Of a DNA stretch of 12,120 nt, positions 7,122 through 12,120 are shown piece by piece. The notes below the pieces were generated by a model, which was given only the letters and a program-made list of their open reading frames with translations, had not been told where the DNA came from and searched no databases. Position numbers and translations under genes: made by a program. The DNA is from DASZZX01 sp036260415 (GTDB lineage Bacteria; Actinomycetota; Nitriliruptoria; Nitriliruptorales; JAHWKO01), in NCBI GenBank assembly GCA_036260415.1, contig DASZZX010000176.1, positions 1-12,120 of the forward strand. The letters run 5' to 3'. Numbering within the stretch: the first letter of the stretch is position 1; each line of letters begins with the position of its first letter.

Positions 7122-7427
7122 GTGCAAGCCGTGCCGGGCGGCTCGGGCGATGACCGACTGCCCTTGACCAGCACGCTCCACCCGGTGCGGGTGGCACGTC
7201 GACGTCGTCCACTTCGAACGCCACCGGCCGCTCCAACCGCCGAGGTGGTGACCTCCGCCGAGGTGATCGACCGGCTGCAGGACCTGGGACTGGACACCTG
7301 GGCCGAGGGCGTGACCCGCGACCGCTGGGTGCGCAGACACCCCAACCAGATCACCGGCCGGCGCATCCAACCCCCAACCCGCCCACCGTCCGAACCTGGC
7401 CCGCCGAACAACGCGGTCATGCTGTAG
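7122..7427 (+). CDS. Doubtful small ORF of unknown function
   Basis: This open frame runs 101 codons from a GTG three bases after the preceding stop. Only its middle, about 7240-7375, has the strong G/C third-position bias of real genes here, reading VVTSAEVIDRLQDLGLD, then TWAEGVTRDRWVRRHPNQIT. The first 35 codons are arginine- and proline-rich, with A or T often in third position. The last 20 are Pro/Asn-rich. It may be a short gene starting at a GTG near 7246, a decayed remnant, or chance. No family is recognised and there is no strong ribosome site. Confidence 0.3.
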   Translation: MQAVPGGSGDDRLPLTSTLHPVRVARRRRPLRTPPAAPTAEVVTSAEVIDRLQDLGLDTWAEGVTRDRWVRRHPNQITGRRIQPPTRPPSEPGPPNNAVML

Positions 7428-7536
7428 GCGGTCGGGGTTGCACGCCGTCCGCTGTGGTGCACCGAACCCGGCCAGCGCCACGGCCGGGCGACGGTGAGCG
7501 ATCGGATCCGAGGCGGGCCGCGCCGTCGTCCGTCAG

Positions 7537-7554
7537 AGGGCCGAGGCTGGCCCT
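7537..7554 (-). terminator. Short hairpin at the end of the PNPOx-fold gene
   Basis: AGGGCC-GAGGCT-GGCCCT forms a 6-bp stem with a 6-base loop, touching the stop codon of the minus-strand gene at 7554. There is no T-run, so support is modest. Confidence 0.35.
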
Positions 7555-8003
7555 TACTCCTCGCTCGGACGGTCCCCGCGCGGGAGGATGCGCCGGCCGC
7601 TGATCTCGCCGACGTCGATCCGCAACCAGTACGGGCGATCGGTCACGTCGGGCCAGACGCGCAACTCGAGACGGTCCAGTTGGGCCACCTCGGTCTCGTT
7701 GAGGACGGGGTGGAGGGTCCCCTGCGCCAGGACGCTCCAGCCGGTGCCTTCGTCGGCGTCGTAGCGGTCGACCTCGTAGGCGACCGCAGCTCCGGCCGTC
7801 CGTGTGGCGAGCTCCAACTTGGAGCCTTCGGCCGTCCGAAACACGATCCGGGTGCCGTCCACACGGTGGTTGACGGGGAGGATCACGGGCCGGCCGGTCA
7901 GGATGAACCCGACCCGACCGACGGGTTGCGAGGCGAGCAGCTGCCAGCACTCGCCAGCGTCGAGCAACTGCATCCCCTGACGGTCCAGTTCGACCCGTGC
8001 CAT
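7554..8003 (-). CDS. Pyridoxamine 5'-phosphate oxidase-fold flavoprotein
   Basis: This 149-residue protein is of the small PNPOx-like split-barrel type common in actinobacteria. The sequence runs CWQLLASQPVGRVGFILTGR, then PVILPVNHRVDGTRIVFRT and AEGSKLELATRTAGAAVAYE (the typical flavin-binding strands), then GWSVLAQGTLHPV and, at the end, WLRIDVGEISGRRILPRG. Members bind FMN, F420 or sometimes heme, and act in redox or detoxification reactions. Cofactor and substrate cannot be decided here, and a true PdxH role is unlikely given the short length. The ATG at 8003 is chosen because GGAGGAGG lies five bases upstream. The longer frame to 8072 adds unlikely residues. It lies downstream of the DoxX gene on the same strand, but a strong hairpin separates them. 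Confidence 0.85.
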   Translation of the reverse strand: MARVELDRQGMQLLDAGECWQLLASQPVGRVGFILTGRPVILPVNHRVDGTRIVFRTAEGSKLELATRTAGAAVAYEVDRYDADEGTGWSVLAQGTLHPVLNETEVAQLDRLELRVWPDVTDRPYWLRIDVGEISGRRILPRGDRPSEE

Positions 8004-8008
8004 CGCCG

Positions 8009-8016
8009 CCTCCTCC
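8009..8016 (-). promoter_or_regulatory. Strong ribosome binding site fixing the start at 8003
   Basis: On the minus strand this reads GGAGGAGG, five bases before the ATG at 8003. It rules out the upstream in-frame start at 8072. Confidence 0.65.
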
Positions 8017-8127
8017 GCTGCGCACCGCCGGAGCATGCTACGCCCCGCGCCGGGTCCAAGGACGGTCACCACGCTCCCCTCGTCCTGCCGGTCGGTGACA
8101 TCGACGTGCGGTCGAGGACAGCCGCCG

Positions 8128-8160
8128 GGAGGGCCCCGCCCGATCGGGGCGGGGCCCTCC
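8128..8160 (-). terminator. Strong 14-bp hairpin after the DoxX gene
   Basis: GGAGGGCCCCGCCC and GGGCGGGGCCCTCC are perfect complements around a 5-base loop (GATCG). It begins 18 bases beyond the DoxX stop at 8179 on the minus strand, the position expected for its terminator, and insulates the PNPOx-fold gene downstream. There is no T-run. Confidence 0.75.
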
Positions 8161-8178
8161 GTGCCGGGTCGACCTCTT

Positions 8179-8775
8179 CTACGAGGTGGTCACCGGCGTC
8201 GGGGTGATCTGGGACCTGGGCCTCCGCTGCCACGGGGTCCCGACGGCGGACAGCAGGTAGCGGTCCAGCCCGTAGTAGCCGGCGTTGCGCCAGGCCAGCA
8301 TGAGCAGCAGCCCGACGACCAGGAACAGCGGGTTCACACCCGCGGAGCCAGCGAACACGAAGCTGAAGTTGAGCACGACCCCGAGGGACGCGAAGATCCC
8401 CACGAACGCGCCGAGGATCAGCGCCGCGCCGATCACCACCTCACCGATGGCGACCAGCGGTCCCACCACCGGGTAGGCGCTGTCACGGATGAACTCGAGG
8501 AAGTTCACGTACCAGCCGAAGGCGATGCGCGGGTTGTCACCCACCGTGCCGCTCTCCAGCGCGCGTGCGGCGAAGCCGCGCACGGCCTCGCCGGTGAACC
8601 AGGCGTCTGCAGCCTCGCCGGCCACCTTGTTCCAGCCACCGACGAACCACTCGTAGCCGAGGTACAGACGGGCGACCAGCCACACGATCGCGGCTGGCCC
8701 GGTGCTCGCGAACAGCCTCCTCGCGAGCGCGGAGTCCTCCACCAGCGGGTGGAGCTCTGGGGTCGTCGTTGCCAT
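8179..8775 (-). CDS. DoxX-family membrane protein
   Basis: This is a 198-residue integral membrane protein. The early block IVWLVARLYLGYEWFVGGWN with KVAG is the DoxX/DoxD (thiosulfate:quinone oxidoreductase small-subunit-like) signature. Four hydrophobic helices lie at about 27-45, 101-120, 121-140 and 146-162. Between and after these are IGEVVIGAALILGAFVGIFA, LNFSFVFAGSAGVNPLFLV and LAWRNAGYYGLDRYLLSAVG, all typical of actinobacterial DoxX proteins. The archaeal relative is part of a thiosulfate-oxidising, quinone-reducing complex, and in actinobacteria related proteins are linked to redox homeostasis. No partner thiosulfate gene is visible. The ATG at 8775 has AGGA seven bases upstream. 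It follows the broken membrane-protein gene on the same strand after 161 bases with hairpins. Confidence 0.85.
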   Translation of the reverse strand: MATTTPELHPLVEDSALARRLFASTGPAAIVWLVARLYLGYEWFVGGWNKVAGEAADAWFTGEAVRGFAARALESGTVGDNPRIAFGWYVNFLEFIRDSAYPVVGPLVAIGEVVIGAALILGAFVGIFASLGVVLNFSFVFAGSAGVNPLFLVVGLLLMLAWRNAGYYGLDRYLLSAVGTPWQRRPRSQITPTPVTTS

Positions 8776-8803
8776 CGTCGGTCCTGTCCTTGTGAGGTTC
8801 CTG

Positions 8804-8908
8804 CGGCCCCGCTCGGGGCCGTTCGAGGCAGTGAACGGCAGGCGCACGGACAGCCGGCAGGGCCGAGGTACCCGGACTCGGAGGGCCTGTCGGCCCCGAT
8901 CGGGGGTC
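8804..8908 (-). terminator. Two GC hairpins between the membrane-protein gene and DoxX
   Basis: CGGCCCC-GCTC-GGGGCCG (8804-8821, 7-bp stem) and the perfect palindrome CCCCGATCGGGG (8894-8905) lie downstream of the stop at 8937 and upstream of the DoxX start. The second could end the upstream transcript, and the first may lie in the DoxX leader. Neither has a T-run. Confidence 0.4.
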
Positions 8909-9029
8909 CTGCGCGAGCCGACAGCCGCGTGTGGCGTCAGCCGGAGGACCGCGGCGTGGCCCGGTCGGACGGTCGCCCGGACGGTGTCGTGGGGACCGGC
9001 CAGGCGAGCAACCCGACGTGGACGGCGAC

Positions 9030-9119
9030 GGAGGCGAGCAAGACCGTCCACCCCGCCCGTGCGGCAACGGCGCCGGAGGCGAGCAAGACCGTCCACCCCG
9101 CCCGTGCGGCAACGGCGCC
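9030..9119. repeat. Perfect 45-bp tandem duplication inside a membrane helix
   Basis: Units 9030-9074 and 9075-9119 are identical. In the minus-strand gene each encodes GAVAARAGWTVLLAS, so the duplication is exactly 15 residues and keeps the frame. A related short block AGGCGAGCAA occurs a third time at 9002-9011. The duplication lengthens the last hydrophobic region. Confidence 0.9.
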
Positions 9120-9367
9120 GGCCACGCCCAGCTCGGAGCCCCCGGCGGCTGCGACGACCAACAACCCGACGCTGACGGCGACCGCGCGGGCGCGCAGGCG
9201 CGGGAGCGACTCGGCGCGCCGGCGGATGACGTGACGCTGGCGGGGTCCACCGCCTCGCAGCATCGGCGCCAGGTAGGTCAGCGCCCCGAGGATCGCGCCG
9301 GCGAGGCCCCCGACCACCACCGCCAGGCCGGCGGCGTCCAGCCACCGCCACGCGCCCGTCGCCACGG

Positions 9368-10099
9368 TCACCGCGTCGGCGGCGGTCCCGCCGCGAACCA
9401 CCAGCACGCGTGACGGAGCAGCAGCGTGGACAACGACCGCTCCGCCCCACGCGCCAGCCGCACCACGGGACGGACCACCACGATCACCGCCGACGTCAGC
9501 ACCACCAGCGCCAGCCCGGCCGCGACCCGCAGGACCGCGCCGGACGTCCCCCCGACCCCGGACCCGAGCAGCGGGAGCGCCGCGAACGTCACTGCGGTGG
9601 CCCCCCAGCGCAGCGCCCGGGCGCTGGACGCCTCGGCGCCGTCCGCGATGCGCACGCGGAACACCGTCGGGCCGAGGAAGACCACGGTGGCCAGCAGCGT
9701 GAGGCCGGCCCTGCCCAGCACGGTGACGTGCAGGTGGGCCGACCGCACGGCCACGTACCAGTCGCCCGGCAGCACCGAGGCTCCCATGACCGCCCCCAAC
9801 AGCGCCCCGTGGACGAACGCGCCGTGGGCCCGCTCGTAGGCGCGCACGACGAAGCCGAACCGAGCGCCCACCGATGTGCTGCGGATGCGCCACAGCAGGC
9901 GGTAGCCCGACAGCACGGCGACCGACGCGACGGTCGCCCCTGCGGCGACGAGCCACCGTGCACCCGTCGGCAACCCCACCAGCACGGCGACCACCCCGAC
10001 CACCAGCGCGACCAGCCGCGACCGCATCGGCGGACGCTCGACGTGCAGCAAGGTCGCCGCGAAGTGCACCGTGAACGTCGCCACGAGCGGAGTCACCAC
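9368..10099 (-). CDS. Central intact reading frame of the broken membrane-protein gene
   Basis: This 243-codon frame is what an automatic gene caller would report for the gene as sequenced. The internal GTG at 10099 is probably not the real start, because the coding pattern continues upstream in the same frame through ERWTAIHLFTLTVV to about 10150. It ends artificially at 9368, four codons past the inferred missing base. It holds most of the helices and the histidines, including SAHLHVTVLGRAGLTLLATV and FLGPTVFRVRIADGAE, the most family-like segment. Confidence 0.55.
   Translation of the reverse strand: MVTPLVATFTVHFAATLLHVERPPMRSRLVALVVGVVAVLVGLPTGARWLVAAGATVASVAVLSGYRLLWRIRSTSVGARFGFVVRAYERAHGAFVHGALLGAVMGASVLPGDWYVAVRSAHLHVTVLGRAGLTLLATVVFLGPTVFRVRIADGAEASSARALRWGATAVTFAALPLLGSGVGGTSGAVLRVAAGLALVVLTSAVIVVVRPVVRLARGAERSLSTLLLRHACWWFAAGPPPTR
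9387..9389 (-). other. Frame break 2 of the membrane-protein gene (G3 run)
   Basis: The frame that reads HACWWFAAG runs into PPPTR and a stop at 9368. With one more G it continues TAADAVTVATGAWRW, the frame that carries the remaining helices. This shift is the opposite of break 1. Confidence 0.6.
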
Positions 10100-10149
10100 A
10101 GTGAGGGTGAACAGGTGGATGGCCGTCCAGCGCTCCGTCGGCAGAGCGA

Positions 10150-10154
10150 CCCCC
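10150..10154 (-). other. Frame break 1 of the membrane-protein gene (G5 run)
   Basis: Upstream of this run the coding bias is in one frame (…ATWIVSG). Downstream it is one base shifted (VALPTERWTAIH…). With four G instead of five the two join without a stop. Confidence 0.6.
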
Positions 10155-10247
10155 GGACACGATCCACGTCGCTGCTCCGACCGCGCCGATCGCAGCCACC
10201 ACCGCGGGCGGCCGCAGGTGCGCGAACGGGACCTGGTGAGCGGGCAC

Positions 10248-10578
10248 GGCTCCTCGCTGCTGCGGCGGTCGGCGCCTCACGGTTGGCGGACTCGACCGCG
10301 GCGACTCCGGCGACGCTGGTCTCAGCGAGCCGGCGACCGTCGCCCGGACCGCTCGGCGGCGCGCGTGCCGAGCTCCAACCGCACGGCCCCGTTCTCCACG
10401 CTGGCCGTCGGCGCCATCGTCCCTCGGGCTGCCACGCTGCCCGACTGCCGAACGCCCCAGCGCGGCGGGGACCTTCGGCCCCACCCCGCCCTGCGGAACG
10501 GCCCTGCCGCCGCAGGGCCGCAGCCGCCAGCATCGGCAAGGTTGACCCGGTCACTCAACGTCTCGAGGAGCCAACGCG
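10248..10578. promoter_or_regulatory. Divergent region between the membrane-protein gene and nirK
   Basis: These 331 bases should contain the promoters of both genes. On the minus strand, short stretches of good codon bias occur in two different frames: MAPTASVENGAVRLELGTRA from an ATG at 10417, then LAETSVAGVAAVESANRE near 10260-10330. The membrane gene may therefore start further upstream, with more single-base breaks. No clear operator or NsrR/Dnr-like box is readable. Confidence 0.35.
10565..10570 (+). promoter_or_regulatory. Ribosome binding site of nirK
   Basis: GAGGAG lies eight bases before the ATG at 10579 and supports the full N-terminal anchor being translated. Confidence 0.6.
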
Positions 10579-12090
10579 ATGACCGAGCTACGGACCCGGC
10601 CCCCCGACCCCCAGGCGCCTCCCATCCGCCGGGCCGATGAGAACCTCGGTACGGGCAGAGGGGTCGCGCTGCTGGTCGCGGCTGTGGCCCTCAGCGTGAC
10701 GGCGTCCCTGATCGCCACCGCCAGCGTCGGCGCCACCGTCGCCGCCCCCGCGGGCCCCGCATCGCCCGCGACCGGACCGGCCGCCGAACCTGCGACCGAT
10801 GCGCAGCCGGTCACGGCGGAACGGATCAGCCGCGACCCCACGGACGTCGGCGAGCCGGTCGGGTCGCGCGCCCCGACCACCGTGACGGTCGAGCTCGAGA
10901 CCACCGAGGTGCGCGGCCAGCTGGCCGACGGCACCGCCTACGACTACTGGAGCTTCAACGGCACCGTCCCCGGACCGATGATGCGCGCCCGGGTGGGCGA
11001 CACGATTGAGCTCACCCTCCGCAACTCGCCCGATGCCGTGAACACCCACTCCATCGATCTGCACGCGGTGACCGGCCCCGGCGGGGGCGCTGTCGTCACG
11101 CAGGTCGCACCGGGCGAGGAGAAGACGCTGTCGTTCAAGGCTGTCAACCCCGGCGTGTACGTCTACCACTGCGCGACGCCACACATCCCCAGCCACATCG
11201 CGAACGGCATGTACGGCGTGGTCGTGGTGGAGCCGGAAGGCGGCCTTCCGCCTGTGGACCGCGAGTTCTACGTGATGCAGGGCGAGATCTACACCGCCCA
11301 GGAGCGCGGGGTCGAGGGCGTCCTGCAGTACGACGGCGCCGCGATGGTGGACGAGGACCCGACCTACGTGGTGTTCAACGGCGCGGTCAACGGGCTGACA
11401 GGCGAGCACGCCATGCACGCGCAGGTCGGCGAGCGGGTGCGGCTCTTCGTCGGCAACGGCGGACCCAATCTGGTCAGCTCGTTCCACGTCATCGGCGAGA
11501 TCTTCGATCGTGTCCACCACCAAGGCGCCTCCGAGGCCGACAGCAACGTCCAGACCACGCTGATCCCCGCCGGCGGGGCTACCTGGGTGGAGTTCACGCT
11601 CGATCAGCCGGGCGACTACCTGCTGGTGGACCACTCGATCACGCGCACGATCGACAAGGGGGCGCTGGCGGTCCTCACGGTCGAGGGCGACCACGACCCG
11701 GCGATCTACGACGGCGAGTTCCCGCAGGCGGATCCGCAGGCAGCAGCGTCGGACGGGCACGGCCAGGCGTCGACCGAGCCCACCGGTGCGTACGCTCCGG
11801 GCGACACCATCGCGATCTCGATGAGCGAGTTCGCCTACTCACCCGATCACCTCGACCTGCCCGCCGGCACGTACACGTTCGTGGTCACCAACGACGGGGC
11901 CGTTGCGCACGAGTGGGTGCTCGGCGCCAACGGCGCGAACGACGACAACCGTGCCGGGACCCGTCGGCTGGCCCGGGGCGAGGCCCAACGGGTCGAGGTC
12001 ACCCTCGAACCAGGCAGCTACGAGTACGGCTGCCACATCCCCGGTCACTACCAGGCGGGGATGCGGGGCACCCTCTCCGTCACCGGGTGA
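10579..12090 (+). CDS. nirK: Copper nitrite reductase (NirK) with N-terminal anchor and C-terminal cupredoxin domain
   Basis: This 503-residue enzyme is predicted to reduce nitrite to nitric oxide outside the membrane. Residues 28-50 form a membrane helix (anchor or uncleaved signal), followed by an Ala/Pro linker to about 80. The two NirK cupredoxin domains span about 98-372. The type 1 copper ligands are H157, C198, H206 and M211 (YVYHCATPHIPSHIANGMYG). The type 2 ligands are H162, H197 and H352 (LLVDHS). The catalytic pair is D160 (THSIDLHA) and H303 (SSFHVIGEIFDRVHHQG). The C198-to-H206 spacing with HIANGMYG fits the class II type. A third cupredoxin at about 405-503 has its own type 1 site: H444, C485, H490 and M495 (YEYGCHIPGHYQAGM). 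It probably relays electrons. The gene is divergent from a membrane protein related to multicopper-oxidase membrane domains. A non-nitrite multicopper role is less likely given the intact catalytic pair. Confidence 0.88.
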   Translation: MTELRTRPPDPQAPPIRRADENLGTGRGVALLVAAVALSVTASLIATASVGATVAAPAGPASPATGPAAEPATDAQPVTAERISRDPTDVGEPVGSRAPTTVTVELETTEVRGQLADGTAYDYWSFNGTVPGPMMRARVGDTIELTLRNSPDAVNTHSIDLHAVTGPGGGAVVTQVAPGEEKTLSFKAVNPGVYVYHCATPHIPSHIANGMYGVVVVEPEGGLPPVDREFYVMQGEIYTAQERGVEGVLQYDGAAMVDEDPTYVVFNGAVNGLTGEHAMHAQVGERVRLFVGNGGPNLVSSFHVIGEIFDRVHHQGASEADSNVQTTLIPAGGATWVEFTLDQPGDYLLVDHSITRTIDKGALAVLTVEGDHDPAIYDGEFPQADPQAAASDGHGQASTEPTGAYAPGDTIAISMSEFAYSPDHLDLPAGTYTFVVTNDGAVAHEWVLGANGANDDNRAGTRRLARGEAQRVEVTLEPGSYEYGCHIPGHYQAGMRGTLSVTG

Positions 12091-12099
12091 CCGCGACGT

Positions 12100-12120
12100 G
12101 GGGGGGGGGGGGGGGGGGGG
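12100..12120. other. Run of 21 G at the window end
   Basis: The last 21 bases are all G, directly after nirK. Nothing else in the window has a comparable run. It looks like a no-signal or contig-end artefact rather than genomic sequence. Confidence 0.75.

Larger units (their letters stand above)
8937..10247 (-). pseudogene. Polytopic membrane protein related to the membrane domain of actinobacterial multicopper oxidases, twice frameshifted
   Basis: Codon bias and protein pattern show one gene read in three pieces. The first piece (10247 to about 10150) reads FAHLRPPAVVAAIGAVGAAT. The central piece starts LPTERWTAIHLFTLTVVTP and runs to HACWWFAAG. The last piece runs from TAADAVTVATGAWRWLDAAG to the stop at 8937. 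Removing one G from a G5 run (10150-10154) and adding one to a G3 run (9387-9389) yields one 436-residue protein of about 10-12 helices. Its histidine-bearing helices (TAIHLF, FTVHFAATLLH, AHGAFVHGALLG, RSAHLHVTVLG) and GALTYLAPMLRGGGP match the membrane domain I recall at the N-terminus of fused actinobacterial multicopper oxidases. A heme or copper role is inferred. The GTG at 10247 has AGGAG only two bases upstream, so the true start is uncertain. The gene is head to head with nirK. Confidence 0.65.

Noticed and set aside
6780..7481. A 233-codon minus-strand frame opposite the SRPBCC-like gene
   Set aside because: It lacks the expected codon bias, and the plus-strand product has a coherent C-terminal pattern and a better ribosome site.
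9002..9119. Three copies of AGGCGAGCAA, considered as a CRISPR-like array
   Set aside because: Two copies belong to one 45-bp tandem duplication inside a coding region. There are no unique spacers and no cas genes.
8035..9234. A 399-codon plus-strand frame over DoxX and the membrane gene
   Set aside because: It is antisense to DoxX, shows low-complexity Gly/Arg/Pro content and has no recognisable domain.
9410..10582. A 390-codon plus-strand frame opposite the membrane-protein gene
   Set aside because: The product is His/Arg/Gln-rich with no domain-like pattern. The minus strand encodes clear membrane helices.
10588..11760. A 390-codon minus-strand frame opposite nirK
   Set aside because: It is a shadow of a gene with every copper ligand in place.

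Overview
The window is very GC-rich, with codon third positions that are almost all G or C. Its gene content is typical of a high-GC actinobacterium (Actinomycetota): a pair of actinobacterial-type envelope/soluble paralogues, a MeaA-type ethylmalonyl-CoA mutase, a flavin-type PNPOx-fold protein and a DoxX protein. I cannot name a genus from sequence alone. I see no tRNA, rRNA, CRISPR array, insertion sequence or phage gene.

Layout, left to right. (1) Positions 14-885, minus strand: a two-gene operon with a 4-base stop/start overlap. It encodes a membrane-anchored protein and a small soluble paralogue with the same FVD and TE-LR-YR-F motifs. (2) Positions 886-1369 hold no convincing gene. They lead to a short plus-strand gene (1370-1593) broken by one missing base, followed by a GNRA-capped hairpin. 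(3) Positions 1670-3670, minus: a full-length B12-dependent ethylmalonyl-CoA mutase. It is divergent from a secreted M23 (LytM-type) peptidase with coiled coils at 3918-4913. (4) Positions 5098-5748, minus: an O-methyltransferase with a TTG start. It lies head to head, 38 bases away, with a NYN/PIN-like nuclease-fold gene at 5787-6470. (5) Positions 6630-7118, plus: a SRPBCC-like protein, then a doubtful small ORF. (6) Positions 7554-8003, minus: a PNPOx-fold flavoprotein, and positions 8179-8775, minus: a DoxX-family membrane protein, with a strong 14-bp hairpin between them. (7) Positions 8937-10247, minus: a polytopic membrane protein carrying histidine-rich helices. Its reading frame is broken twice by compensating single-base indels, and one helix contains a 45-bp tandem duplication. 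(8) Positions 10579-12090, plus: a copper nitrite reductase (NirK) with an N-terminal membrane anchor and an extra C-terminal cupredoxin domain.

The most interesting unit is the right-hand end. The membrane protein at 8937-10247 resembles the N-terminal membrane domain that, as I recall the family, is fused directly to the multicopper/NirK part in some actinobacterial proteins. Here it is a separate gene placed head to head with nirK. Together they suggest a membrane-tethered nitrite-reducing or copper redox module, in which the C-terminal cupredoxin relays electrons to the NirK core.

Data quality needs care. There are three single-base frame breaks with otherwise perfect codon bias (about 1467, 9387-9389 and 10150-10154), and the window ends in 21 consecutive G. 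Sequencing or assembly error is the simplest reading of at least some of the broken genes.
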